A stretch of DNA of 64,000 nt from the NCBI RefSeq assembly GCF_965363235.1, contig NC_134845.1:21206524-21270523 (forward strand). The letters run 5' to 3'. The notes beneath the pieces were generated by a model. The model ran no database searches. It had not been told where the DNA came from and saw only the letters and a program-made list of their open reading frames with translations. This DNA is from Mytilus galloprovincialis. Its lineage: Eukaryota > Mollusca > Bivalvia > Mytilida > Mytilidae. The position numbers were made by a program, and so were the translations under genes. Positions 35,701-48,944 of the stretch are shown here, piece by piece (positions within the stretch are counted from its first letter, which is position 1; every line of letters starts with the position of its first letter).

Positions 35701-38700
35701 ACCAATTTGCAAGTACTATTAAAAGGAATGCATGTATATAGTGGAAATATATTCATATTGATGATCATGTGTAGTCTTGACAGTTCCTAATAAAGGTAAA
35801 TCCAGAATTTTTTTTAAGATGCTCACAATTTGTAAAGTGTTTCTTTGATTTACTGAAACAAATAATGGAGAAAACAACAATAAGAATTTTCTACCTTATA
35901 TTTATTCAATTTATGCAACACAAAAAAGGAGTAATCTCTCTTGATTTTAGTACACTTAGAGACAGGTAGATAAATCTATTGACCTGTCTTTAAATGAAAT
36001 AAATGTCACAAAAAATGTTAATGCGGGGATTGCCTTCTTTTTATCTACATATTTTTTTTGTAATCTAAAATATAACTTTACCTTGTATATAATATTCATT
36101 TCAAAGTAGATTTGTTTTATATTATTCATTTGATAAATCTGAAGTGTGGTGTAGGCAAGTATTCACTACATATTGGTTATTAAAATGAAATCCTCTTAAT
36201 CAGAATGACTATATTTTACAGACTTCACCTAATGGATTGACATATTCACATCACACAAGTTCTTCCTCTAACAACAGTGGTAGTGAAGAGCATAAACCTT
36301 TACTAGAGAAACATACGGTCACAGAAACATGTGTCTCATTTTGGGTAAGTCATGATCCTAAAGTTCTTATTAGTTAATTGCAATAGTTTGCTCAAATTCT
36401 GAATGAAAGAAAAGAAAAAAATGTGACTGTTTCAAAATCCATGTTGCCACAAAAAATGCTGAAATATTCTTCGCTTGCTTCTTTTATACAAATAAATCAT
36501 TGATTGTAATCACAGTACTACTGTGTCTCAGTTGGAAAAAAAATCATTTTTCACATTGTATACCGCAAGACTGTAAACATCTAAGTACAAAAGTAAGGTT
36601 AATGTTATAACTTCATTAAACTTTACATGTATTTTAGACTTGTAAAATTTGATAGATATGTATACCTTTGTGAAAAATGATTCAATTTTAAAAAAAGAGT
36701 AATTTAATTTATATTATAAATATTATATTTCAGTGCAAAGTTCAGAGCTATATATGGTTGATTTTATGTGTACCTATATTAGTCCTAATGCATACTGTTG
36801 GGATGGTTGTATCATGGCTCTTTGTCATATCTATGCCAATTGCTAAGGTAAATATTTTAATAAGCTGTGCATATACGTAATTGTATTATAAAATAAATAT
36901 TTATAGACAACCAGCTTTCTTGAAATTATGAATTCCCATTATAAGAAAATGCAAAACTCAGAACTTTCTTTACCTGTATCATCTTATTGAATTGATAAGA
37001 AAACATAGACATTATACTACTATGAAGATGAATATATACAGGCAACTAAATGGCCTTTAAAAGATGACCTGAAATTCGCATATTATGGTCAAATCCAATA
37101 TTTTGATTGGTTGAATTCTTAGTCTTGTTACAAGTACATGTATATATTGCACTGGATTTTTTTCTGACTGCAAGGCCAGATGCTGCTATTAAACTGATTC
37201 ATTCTTTGAAATGGTAATAAAGAAATGAATTTCAAAAATCTGAATAGCTTAAAAAAAACTTTCAACTCTAATATGTATGTGAGCTGCCAGACCTTTAAAA
37301 TTTAAAAATGAACATGTATAACTGTGTCTGTAGTCAGTATATTTCATGATATAAAGACATTCTTTTTTGTCAAATCGTAATAACCTTAAAAATGAGTTAA
37401 CACAGAAATGATTTATGCTGTTACTTGAATTACACATATCACCTTGTATTCAATATACATTTTTACTTTTTCAGATGAATTTGAAAAGTTTAACAAGCCT
37501 CATATTTCTTCCTCCAGAACATATACTTATTGATGAGGTTAATGAATATAGTCAGGTAATGCTACCTCTTGTTACATGTATAAATCATACAGTGTAATAA
37601 CATAAGTACTTGGTACCCTTTATCCAGCTTTATGAAAACAGGGAAATAACATAAAAAAAAGTCCAAGATAGTTCAAATATCCTACAAATGTTGTCAAACA
37701 ATACCGGTAAACATATTAAAAAATACTATTGAGGGATGGTAAAATATGAATATATTGTATGTCAGCAGATTGGCAGTGGGATAATTTGTTGGGCGGTTCT
37801 AATAATACTCCCATGTTGTATGCTTACACAATTATAATACATAGACAATATTTTAACATAACTACAAGAAATTGATAACAATAAATGTATGTAGTCATAT
37901 ATCTGCTGGAACATATTGTGTATATATCATGTCTGTTTAACACATCCTGTCCTGAAATTCCCAGTGAGAAATAAAAAAGATATAGATTGATTACTAATTT
38001 TTAACTAATATAGAAAAGGGGGAAAAGACTAAAAAGTGAATACCTGTTATTATTTAACACTACTTTCAGAATGCTTTGCTATATCTCAGTGGACGGTCTT
38101 TAGTTTTTGAAGATGCTGTTCTTTCCAGAGAAAAAATAAAACTGACAATCCTAGGAATGAAAAGCACCTGTCAAGAAATGAATGATATTTAACAGATTTA
38201 CTGCATTATATTTGTACATGAAAATACTTCATATGATGGTTTTTCTTGTCTCTTTGCAGGAGAGTAAAATAAAACAGAGTGAGATTATTTTGTTTATTCC
38301 TAAGAGTGTCAATATATACTACTACAAATACAGTATAGATGGAATGAACATAATCTTAGTCAGTATCCTTATGTACAATGATTTCAATTTGTTGTATTGG
38401 TTGTGTATAAAAGGAAAGTAAAACAAAATTATTAAGATCATTCTATTTCTTTATCTCAAAATATAATCATAACAGCAGTAAAACAACCATGTAACATGAC
38501 TTCTTTATATGTTGTAAATTTACATCCAGCTTATTTTCTACATATGTATTTTTTTTTAACTTCATGCAAACATTTATTGGATTTTCCTCAACACATGCCA
38601 GATCTTCTTGTGTTTGTGATACTGTCTATAGTATTTGGATATACAGATATAGTTACTCCACCAATTGTGAGTTATCAGATTTAATGATAAGTTATAGATT

Positions 38701-41700
38701 TCATGTACACAATTAGATTGTTTTCCATTTTTTTTATTTTAAAACATACAAGCTACATATACATGTTTGTTTACAGTATATGTTACTAGCTACCAAATTA
38801 ATGAGAGAAAGAAAAAACAGTTAACACTTTATGAATTTTGTGCATTCCGAGTGCTTTTTCAGGATAAACCTTCATCATGAAAGCATAAATGGAAAAATTT
38901 GAAAGCCAAGGATGAATAAGTACTTGAATTACTGTTTAGTTTGTAGCATGAACAATGTGAATCACAATATTTTAAAATTATCTTATTTTGTAGAAGTGTG
39001 TTCTTGGTGCATTGGCTATAGTACCACTCACTTATTACATTGGAATGTCCATAATAAGGTACAATTTAATGTTTAATTTAATTTTACATGCATTATATGA
39101 TTATGATGTTCATCTATTTTGAAAGTTTCATATTATTCTATTTCAGAAAATAAAAGTAATAAAAATATTATTTAATTAAAATTTTGAAGTTGTATGCAAA
39201 ATTCCTATAAAGTTTGTTCACATGACCGAAAATAACTTTACCAATAAACAGTTCATCTGCAATTCTTCAGTCATTTCAAAATATGACCATGTAGGCATAT
39301 GGCAAAATTTGAGGTAATTTGCATAGCGGCCATTTTCCTTATCATGACAGCAGCCGTTACAATAGGATTATATACCGGTAAGCCCCTTAAATAAAAAAGC
39401 AAATATGCTATCACCTATGTCCAATGAACAATTTGTTCGTATATAGGTGATTTGTTCATGTTTTTGGGCTTCTGTCCTTGTACAAATGGACATTGTCCAC
39501 TCTGAAATCTTTCGGCCTTTTTAATTTAAAAGTCTGAAGCATAACCATAGTATAATTGCTTTATAAGATCATACAAAATGACGGAAAATCGTAGAAATCT
39601 AAGATTTATAACAGAAAAACATATGCAAAAAGATATTGTTCATGATTTGTTCGCATATAGGGAAACACCTTGTAGGTTGAATTTTAAAGTTAAATAACTT
39701 TTAAATTTCCTGCTTTCTTAAGTTTTTGGCCAACATCTTTTTAAAACATGATGATTTCAACCTTCCCATTTAGTAAAAAGTCAAATTTTAAGCTTTTTCC
39801 CTAAGAATTACAGAGCATTTTTGTAAATATTTGCCATAGGAAGTTTTTAAAGATACATTAGTTTTAGAAACTCAAACATGATGGAAAAGGGCTGGATTAT
39901 TCGCAAATCTAAAACAAATTATATTTTCAATCGCTAAGGGAAGTAATTTGATTAAAAGGGACAAAGTCATGTTGTGCGAATCATTTGAATAAGGTACCTT
40001 TGATTTTGCCATATGGTGTAAAGTAGTATACATTTTATGCAATCTGCAAAAGATTGCAAAAGTGTATCTTAAAAAAGTTGCATGGATAATAAATTATATA
40101 TTTAATATATATTTTCAGTATATCAGCCCAGACGTCAGTTGCAGTGGGTGCTGTTGTAAATGCTACCTTTGGTTCTATTGTTGAGCTCATCATATTTGTG
40201 GTAGCTCTTAACAAAGGAAAACAAGCAGGGACCCAGTTATGTTTTAATGAAATTGTCAAAGCTTCTTTAACAGGTAAAGAGCAATTCAAACTTAAATATT
40301 AGTGTATTTCTATGTTAATTAGAAAGGAGGAGCTATTATAAGGCCCCTAAAATTGCAAATTGTTCAACCTTTCATGATAATGGTATTGTCATTGATAAAT
40401 GAACCTCATTGTTTAACTCTGGAAATGCAAGTCCAGAAAGTTCACTTGTGATGTAACCATGACAATAATTATGTACATGATCTCAAATGGCCATTTAAAG
40501 GAGAAAATGATTATGACAAAATCTCTAGGAAAGTGCAGAAATTCTTATCAAGTGCAATAATGTTATTTCCTATGTTTTATTATGTTTTTTTCTGCCCTTT
40601 TAAGGAAGTTCCCTGCTCAGTTTCAAAATTAATAGCTTTCCATAACACTATTATATATTGATAAGGGATTAATTGAGGTATCAGAAAAGCAAAAAAAATA
40701 TAGGGGTCAATGTGCTTGTTTTTGAGATATTACCCTTAGGAATTTCGGTGGGGAAATGTTTTCTCTTGATTTTTCATAGCTTTATCATTGACCATTCAAA
40801 TACTATTAAAAAATAAATAAGATTTTATAATGAATTTTACAAATGGATTATAATTATACATGTAAAAGATTTATAAAAAGGAAAAATAGGGGTTCATGGG
40901 CAAATTTTTTCAAGGCATTCAAATGGATAAAACCAGAGGATTTTGAAAATACGACAAAAATTCCAAAATATGACAAGCAAACATCCTTGATCTTCCCGTT
41001 TCAGTTTTTTTGGTTCTATTTTAGGTACAATAATTGGTTGTACTCTTCTTGTTCCTGTAAGTATAAAGTTTATCATCAAAACAATAAAAAAAATGTACAA
41101 TTAACCAAGTTGGTGTTGTCAAGTAATTATTACATTGGTTGCAATAAAAACCTGTAATTTCAAATGTAGAATAAATCCAATAATTTCACTCTCAATTTAT
41201 GTTGACAAGACTTTGACAATGAAGTCTCAAATTATTATTTAAAGCAATTACTCCAAGTGCTTTACTATTACAGACTAGGGGAATAGCTCTGGTTGCATGG
41301 ATGGAGGCGATTATATACGGACACATAAAAACACATCAGCTTCCATTTCTACATTTTAATCAGACAAAGATGAGGTCACAAACAAAAATACAAATTACTG
41401 ACAAAAGGGGAACAACTCTCTCTTACACACAGAAACATAATCTGACCATACATACTGATATATAACATCCAGCCAACATAACAAAAAATTACTAAATTTT
41501 TACAATTGTCAATATGTTTATGTGTTAAAAAAATACAATTTTTAATCATTTTTAAAATTGAAAGTTAACATGAATAATCTCTCGACTCTCTAGTAATCAT
41601 TTTAAAACAAACTTATCAACACTGCAAAACCGAAAGTCTGGCATCTTTGACTCCTCCCTCGGATAACTTATGCACACATTACTTTCACACGTAACATAGA

Positions 41701-44700
41701 TCAAAACTAACATGAAAATCATCTAGATTCATAAAATCATTTTACATGATTTCCAAAGCATCAGTAAATGCTACAGGTGAAAAACACAGGCTCTTGAGAG
41801 CCTCTAGTTTAAATGATATGAAAATGATTAGAAAAGATATACTTACTTTCATAACTAATTAATTTCAAGAACTCATCAATGAAATAAAATAATAACGCTT
41901 TAGGGAAATTAAATGCAGATAAATATTCAGCTGGTGACTGAACAACACTGATAACATTATAACCAGATAGAGACAGAATTTAATGAACTTTAACAGAAGA
42001 TCTCTATATTTTTTTTATCTCACATTTTAACAGTTTCTTTACTATTTATTGATTATTTTTCAGGGTATTTGTATGGTTGTTGGTGGTCTGAAGTATACCG
42101 CACAGAGTTTTAATCCAAAGTCAGCTAGTGTTTCATGTCTGTTAATGTTTGTATGTGTTGGAGGTAGGTATAAATTATGTTAAATATCTAAAAGCTTTTA
42201 TAAAGGGTACACTATTTATCATATAAATTATTTCTTTATTTTCCATGCTTTAAGTCACACTTTTGATGTTTAAAATGATAACGATAAAACCATATACTGT
42301 GTATTCATTATTATTAGTAGGATACCAATTTTCATGGATTTCTTGGGTAAAGATGAACTACGAATTAAAATGTTCAACAAGGTACAAATTTGCTATAGGT
42401 TGGTATACTGATTTTGTCAGAACCGTGAAACTACAATTTTGTTTAATCCATGAAAATGAAAGAATCCGTAGTACATGTACATTAATTTTTATTCTTTCTA
42501 GGAATATTTGCACCAACAATATTTTCTCAGGTGTTGGGCAACATGAATTGTGAGAAATGTGAAAATATGTATAGTTCAAATGATACATTGATGAATTCAA
42601 CATATGGTTTAAACTGTGAACAGTGTACCAATTCCATTGTAAGTAAACTAATTACATTAAGTATTGACTCTCTTGTTTCAAACTTTAACTATCTTTATTG
42701 TTACCTGTTAAGCTCCATATTGATTGAAAGTGTTTTAGTCATAATTAAATTTCTAATTTTAGATATTTTGAATTTTTAGAAAGAGTCTTTGATGTCTCTT
42801 TTGTATCCAACTGCCTCAGTGGTGTTAAAAAAAGACACATTGAGAGGTCATCAGAATTGTGTTTAACAATTTACTTTTTGATATTTCTTTATGATCAATC
42901 TCATTATATTTAAAATGAAAAAATAGGAAATGGATCAAATTTCTAACTACTCAGGCAATAAGAAAATCAAATTTGTTGCCATAGATGCAACATCATTCAA
43001 CATAAAACTTTTTATGCCCTTGCTATAATATAAGCAATGGGGCCAATAAACATCCATCCGCCTATTTTCACTACAAACTTTACTGTAAATTCAGAAATTA
43101 ATGGGAAGATTTTATTATTGCGTAAAATGCGAGAGAGTAATAATCGCAATTATTTAACCTCGAATTTTGAAGTTTTTATATGATTAAAAAGGATTTTTAT
43201 CAATATTGCAAAAATTAAAATCGCATTTTAGTCTAAAAATTGCAATAACAAAAGCACAAAATAATTTCTGAATTAACATTAACTTTGGGATGCCTCATGC
43301 AAATATTATGAAACTCATTCACAATGCTACGAATTAAAAGTAACAGACAGAATGTTGGACAGTGAGCCACTTACCATTCTAGATTTATGTCCCTTCACAA
43401 AATGGAAAATCACAAAATTTTTTGTTTCCACACTCTACCTGAGTGTTACTCATTTCAGTTGTATGATACAAAATACATAATAATGAGAACCAAAACATGC
43501 AGAGTTTGAATTATGGAAGTGAGTCACTTATGGTTCTAGACCCGTTTATAACTTGTTTGTTTGATCACTCTATTTTAAGTTTTATGAATTTCATTCAAAT
43601 TTTTTTTTAAATTTAGAATGGAAATGGGGAATGTGCCAAAGAGACAACAACCCAACCATAGAGCAGACAACAGCAGAAGGTCAATGCTCAAATCCAAAAC
43701 AGAGTTTGAATTTGTGCAGTGAGTCACTAATCATTCTAGAAGTATGCCCCTTTATAACTTGAAAAAAATTCAAAGCCATGAGAGGGAGCATTCCTAACCT
43801 AAGACACTCAATTTAGACACATTCTCCTTTTATTTTGTTGTTACAATCATATTTCTGAGGGCCTTGGTGTCCGAGTGGTCTAAGTAGTTACTACTCTAAT
43901 CACTAGCCAGTCAACACTAAGGTTGTGTGTTTGAAGTCCGCTCCTGTGGGTGCACTACTCCAATCTTAACTGACTAGGATTGTCTCCGGGCACTCAGGCT
44001 TCCTCCACCAATAATAACTGGCCAACACAAAATAGCCTGAATTTGGTGTTTAAAAGTGGCGTTTAAACACCAAAAAATAAAAATAAAATGATATTTCTGA
44101 TTTTAGTTTTAATACATTTTAGTTTGGAGTAGATAGAGAAACAACATTATATAACAGACACATAAAACCTTTGGTGTATGCCATCTGTCTGATGTTACCT
44201 GTAGCTTATATCATAGGACTAATATTCACACTGAAGACCCATACTTCACATCTGACTGTAGATTTCACAGCAGAACAGCTTAAGAGAGATAATGTTAATC
44301 ATCAGGGTATGGTTATTTGAATAATATATACTGGATTCAGAAATTATTTTGATGTTTTTATTATTGCGAAAAATGGGACAGGGTTTTAATAATCGCAATA
44401 ATTTAAACTCGTATTTTGAAAAAAAAGATTCATGATTAAACAAGATTTTTCTCAAAATCACAAAGATTGAATCGCTTTTTAGTCCAAAATAACAAAAATT
44501 GCAATCATAAATGAACCCAATAATTTCGGAATTTACAATACTTAGATTTTTCTCGTGATGTACAAATACAATCTACAAAACAAAATTTAATATATGCCTT
44601 GATATTGCTGTTGATGCAACCTTATGTATTGTAAGAAGAGGAGCATATAGTATATGTCAAATAGAAAAAAACTCAACAACAACAACAAAACAGAAAAAGA

Positions 44701-47700
44701 TGTCATTTATGTTTGGAATGGGATAAAAGATTGTCAGGGAAGTAAGAAATTGTATCATTGAGAACGGGCACGAATAACAACTTCAAAGCGTACAAAGTAG
44801 GTAATTATAGGGACTTCTTTACTTTATTGATATAATGAAAATAATGAGGAAAGGAATTAAAAGTGAGGATTATTTAGTTTCTGAGGTGTAGTTTTATATT
44901 TCAGGTCATAGCCATGGTTCTCCACAATGGGGTATAGTTAAAAGTATGGTTATATTATTGTCAGCGGCCACTTTAATTGGAGTGTGTGCAGATATTGTCA
45001 CAGAAAACATACAGAATTTTCTTAACTCTACACAACTGTCTACGGTAACAAATATGACATATATAAAATCTTTCTCAACAAACTTACTGAAAAGAGAAAT
45101 TATTCTCCACAATTACTATCTGGATTATTTCCTGTCTGTACTTGCTTGAACCAATTCACATGAAACTTTGGTGAATTGTTTATATCTCATGTATCTATTG
45201 ACTTGAGCTCCCTTTTGTTTTTTATAAATTTAAAATTTCTGATTTTGGGTTTTTTTTCTTTAAAAAAAGGGGGATTATCAAGTTTATTATGCTGATGTCA
45301 GACATTCCTTGAAGGGGGTATATTAATATATAGGCCTCATATCATCACGATCTTGTCAGGGCTGTATAGACAGTCAATGTTTTTAAAAACTCCCATTATC
45401 ATCATCAAAAAGGCAAAAATGCAATCTGTAAATTCAATTTTCTATAATATTAAGCATTTAAAACTTATTTTTCAATGCAAAAAAAAATATTAAGCAATTT
45501 ATACACAGATTTTACATAGGGTAATAAAAAAATATATAAATAGAAAGAGATGTTGGGTATATGGCATGAAATATACTGAATGGTAATCAACCAACAATAA
45601 ATCTATGTTGGGTATGCATCAAAGAGATTGCCAATGACACAAAAAAGGAAATGAATTTAACATAGACTATCAAAGATCTGTCATACACACCAATCTCATA
45701 TTAAGACACACATTATCTTTCCTGAAAAAATGGATAACATTAAAACAACAAGGCCCTACATTTGTATTTATTATTATTCTTTTAGTTGACCACTTAAGGA
45801 GTTATTGCCCTTTATAGTAAATTTTAAACAATTTTTTAAAATTTTGTAAATTTTTTGTATAATTTTACAAAATAATTTCCTCTGAAACTACTGGGCCAAG
45901 TTCATTATAGACAGAGATATTTGTGAGCAGCAAGAATGTTCAGTAAAGTAAGATCTACAAACACATCACCATCACCAAAACACAATTTTGTCATGAATTT
46001 AGGTCTGTTCTTAGTCTAATATGCACATAGACCAAGGTAAGCGACACAGGCTCTAAAATAGTTCTTTAATTTGTGAGACTGTTTCCTGATAATATATATT
46101 ATTATTATTCATATTTCAGTATTTTGTGAGTGTGACATTTTTATCTCTGATTCCTGCCCTGCCTGAGATAGTCAATGGTATACAGTTTGCATTACAGAAT
46201 AATATCAATTTAGGGTAGGTTTTCAATCAGGGCTATTCCAGAATTAAATGCAGGGAGAGGGTCCACCAATAATATAGAACTTTATGTTATTCATTTAGAA
46301 ATATCAGGAAAATGCAACCATCCATAATAAATGCATTAAACTGCCTCCCTTCCACCCTAACTCTTAAGTTCTAACACCACAATGAATTTTGGTTTTTATT
46401 GATTTGGCCAATCTTTTCACTATCTATAGTACTATGGATTCAAAGATCGCAAAATGCTGTGGTTGTAGTGAAACATTGGTACTTATTAATCTAAATGATC
46501 ATCTCAAAACTTTTAAATACTCCATAAAAAAAACAAGGAAAAGTTATTTAATTGTGTTCACTGTACGTATGGCCTTCAACAGTGAGCAAAACCAATACTG
46601 CATAGCAAGCTAAAAAAGGCCTCAAAATGACAAATGTAAACAATTCAGACCAGAAAACATTAGACCTGATTTATGTTTTAAATAATGAAAAAAAAAACAA
46701 ATATAAATAATATATACATGTAAATTTTCATTTTACTGACAATTTGTGTCAGATTGTAGATTGCATTATCATTGGAAGTCAAAAATGAATATAAGGATAA
46801 TCAGCTATTTGCACTAAGTCCTGTCTTCCAATTGTTTTAGTTTATTTAAGAGGAAATGTAAAACATCTATATTCTAAAGAAAGTACAGAATAAATACCAA
46901 AGTCACATGTAATATAAAAGACATTCCTAAGAAAACTCAATTGAAAACTTCCTAAAATCTGTGTCTGTATGTTACTTAGAGTGAAGCTGATATTGACATT
47001 CTATGATGTGTGTTTTAAAATTCATGCCATCAATATTTTTACAGGATAGAAATAGGAACAAGTGTAGCTATACAAGTTTGTACTATAGAAGTTCCTTTGC
47101 TCGTTCTTGTAGATATTATATATGTAAGTATGTTAACTTTGTATTGTGGATATTATAACAGACATTTTTATTTTAAACAAGTGTGTAGTATAGAAATTAC
47201 ATTACTGGTAATCAGAGATCTTGCTGTTAATTGAATGGGTTCATGACGCTCTTTAGTTTTCTATGATGGTTTTTGACATGGCATTGTTTGTCATCAACCT
47301 ATGAATTTTATTATCCCTTTCATTTTTACTACCTCTCTTTTATACTAGTCAACTAATTCTCAAAGAGTATGTGTTTTTTGTTAGTATGAAATGTGGGGTA
47401 ATCAGTGATTACTAATCACATAAATTATATGCAATTTTATTTTGATAAATGTCATGCATTGATATTAAAAACATTGGTTTACAAACTATTAAATTATCAT
47501 AGAATTGTCAGGGAAAAGATTGAAAGGTGTACTGAAATTTGGAGGTCTCTAAACTGTAGCCCTTGAGTTGGAGGAACTAAAAATCCTCTATTTTACTTCT
47601 AAGGTCATGTGACCTTGTGTCTATCTAATCGTTCCAAAGGGCATTTATGATTTCAGACGACATATGGTGAATATTGTGTCCAGTCTGAGTAAAACAAACT

Positions 47701-48944
47701 TGAAAAAAATCCTTAAAAATGTGTTGAGCACTTTTAAAAAAAAACCTGTTACAGGGTTATTATGAGAACAAATATGTTGGACATGTCACAAGGTCATTGT
47801 TAGTGAAATGTACATCTTTTTCAGCCATTTGAATTGTACATGGTATTTAACCAAGTCCACTTATGGGCAGTATTCTTTGCTGTGATTGTGATCAACTATA
47901 CATTCCAAGATGGTAAAAGTGATTACTTTCAAGGTATGTTTTTTTTATATATCAGAGGTCTGGATGAGGTTCAAAGAATACAGAAAAATGGACTCAAAAA
48001 ATAAACATTACGGAATTTAGGGCAAAAGAAATGATAAAAAAGAGAATAATATGGTGCTAACATATAAAGAATAGAAATAACTGGACATAAAATGTATAAA
48101 GAATATAAAATATTGGGCAAAATGTATAAAGAATATAAAATATTGGGCAAAATGTATAAAGAATATAAAATATTGGGCAAAATGTATATAGAATAGAGAA
48201 AAATTTAAATTGATTTATACTCATTCAGGTCAGCAGAAGTGCTATAAAACCATAACATAAAAGTATATGGAAATAAGGAAAAGTCTTGTTTTATTTCTAC
48301 CTTTATTTTTATCTAGAATCAATGGATTGAGGAGAATATAATTCAGTGGATACTTGATCGCAGTTTATTACAAATTCTGCATACTAGTCAATGAGAAATT
48401 TTTATATTTAAATTAAATGCCCACCTATACTACAAAATCTACAGATGACATCAGTCATCAACACCCTATTCATCAGAAAAAGATGCACAAAGACATAAAC
48501 AAGGACAAACATCAAATGATCCAAATTGCCTGACTTTACAGACTCAATTTGATGGGGTTGACTGAATTTTAAGCTTACCATATTTCCAAGGAATATATTG
48601 GCTCTGCTATTCATTTCTCAGAATGTTATGACTGAAAGATGACCTGCACATTTAGCTACTATAAGGAAAAATAACTCTTCATAAATTTCATGCGTCCTAA
48701 GCACTTTTCTCGATTTACCTTTGTTCAAGAATACTAAAACAAATCATTTTAAAGCCAGAGACAAAATACAAACTAACAGTTCACCAACAGTGGTATTGCT
48801 CCAGTGCTAGTTATAGGAAATGATAAATAACCTAATAAATAATACTTTTTGTGTTTTTCAGGCACTATGCTGCTCTTCGTTTACCTGATATTATTGTGTA
48901 TGTACTTTTTTATGCCAAGTCCTGGTACCTGTATTCAAAGATAG
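32747..48944 (+). CDS. CAX/Vnx1-type cation/proton antiporter with N-terminal YccF-like membrane segments
   Basis: Twenty coding exons with GT-AG borders and matching phases: 32747-32968, 33871-33979, 34753-34869, 35478-35539, 36222-36344, 36734-36847, 37475-37555, 38260-38362, 38602-38666, 38994-39058, 40119-40273, 41025-41056, 42064-42163, 42502-42638, 44123-44306, 44905-45044, 46120-46214, 47045-47123, 47825-47933, 48862-48944; 724 residues. The first coding exon has an acceptor at 32714, so a non-coding 5' exon exists. Residues 1-110 are a polar cytosolic tail; ~112-170 and 212-275 resemble YccF ('ILFGWWQAVIYLVLGLVMY', 'YLWPF'). The alpha-1 motif is 'GAVVNATFGSIVELI' (N368, E376) and alpha-2 'PALPEIVNGIQ' (E619) through 'LGIEIGTSVAIQV'. 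Two CxxC pairs (466-469, 488-491) sit in a loop. Fungal Vnx1 proteins of this layout exchange Na+/K+ or Ca2+ for protons at vacuolar or secretory membranes; the ion here is unknown. Confidence 0.9.
34004..34305 (+). repeat. Dispersed repeat in an antiporter intron ('atgccccacctacgatagta')
   Basis: Begins 24 bp after the exon ending at 33979. It carries a cgtccgttcgtc short tandem (34048-34090) and ends near 'gtggggcattcgtgtactga'. The family ends in complementary GCCCC/GGGGC words. Non-coding. Confidence 0.6.
35143..35210 (-). repeat. tRNA-like relic (SINE head or tRNA pseudogene) in an antiporter intron
   Basis: Read on the minus strand, 'ttagctcagtttataac' is an A-box/D-arm-like sequence and 'ctgggtatgagtcccag' is a perfect T-arm-like hairpin (5-bp stem, 7-base loop). 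The middle reads cttgtaa, an anticodon loop that would give TGT. The acceptor and anticodon stems do not pair, so it is not called as a working tRNA. Confidence 0.5.
38070..38192 (+). other. Possible poison or alternative terminal exon of the antiporter
   Basis: Lies between the exons ending 37555 and starting 38260. After a CTTTCAG acceptor (38069) a phase-0 frame of 40 codons (NALLYLSGRSLVFEDAVLSR...) ends at TAA 38190-38192, with no good donor inside. The preceding exon ends in phase 0, so inclusion would be in frame and truncate the protein after ~316 residues. The main transcript does not need it. It may be intronic noise. Confidence 0.25.
40600..40975 (+). repeat. Dispersed repeat in an antiporter intron, shared with 20658-21000
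   Basis: Collinear with 20658-21000 through 'ttaaggaagttccctgctca', 'aaatataggggtcaatg' and 'ggttcatgggcaaat', then extends into the block also seen at 19700-19790 ('gacaaaaattccaaaa'). It ends about 50 bp before the 32-nt exon. Confidence 0.85.
41787..41810 (-). repeat. Inverted 5'-end fragment of the Helitron-like family
   Basis: 'aggctcttgagagcctctag' is the reverse complement of the start of the element at 22672. Confidence 0.5.
43612..43690 (+). repeat. Short copy of the 'gggaatgtgccaaagagaca' family
   Basis: Matches the first ~75 bp of the 29020-29400 copy ('acaacagcagaaggtca'). Located in the intron before the exon at 44123. Confidence 0.8.
43859..44090 (+). mobile_element. tRNA-derived SINE with 10-bp target-site duplication
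   Basis: The insertion is flanked by 'atatttctga' at 43849-43858 and again at 44091-44100. It starts with a tRNA-related head ('ttggtgtccgagtggtctaa' as A box, long-variable-arm tRNA-like, and 'gtgtttgaagtccgc' as B box). A central body contains 'ggcttcctccaccaataata', and the end is an A-rich tail with 'aaaaaataaaaataaaa'. The interior palindrome 'gtttaaa' near 44060 is also a family feature. The insertion lies about 30 bp upstream of the exon beginning at 44123. Confidence 0.9.
46565..46660 (-). repeat. Inverted fragment of the 1080-1440 family in an antiporter intron
   Basis: 'gccttcaacagtgagcaaaa' and 'aaaggcctcaaaatgacaaa' correspond to related blocks at 56090 and 63790. Confidence 0.5.
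48082..48196. repeat. 30-bp tandem repeat in the last antiporter intron
   Basis: Unit 'aatgtataaagaatataaaa' plus 'tattgggcaa' is repeated three and a half times with almost no divergence. The minus-strand frame through it is an artefact of the 30-bp period. Confidence 0.85.

Noticed and set aside
39299..39378. Hydrophobic frame with AG before and GGTAAG after it, as an extra antiporter exon
   Set aside because: It would start in the correct phase but end in phase 1, whereas the next exon (40119) requires phase 2; the direct join 39058/40119 restores the family motif SISAQTS.
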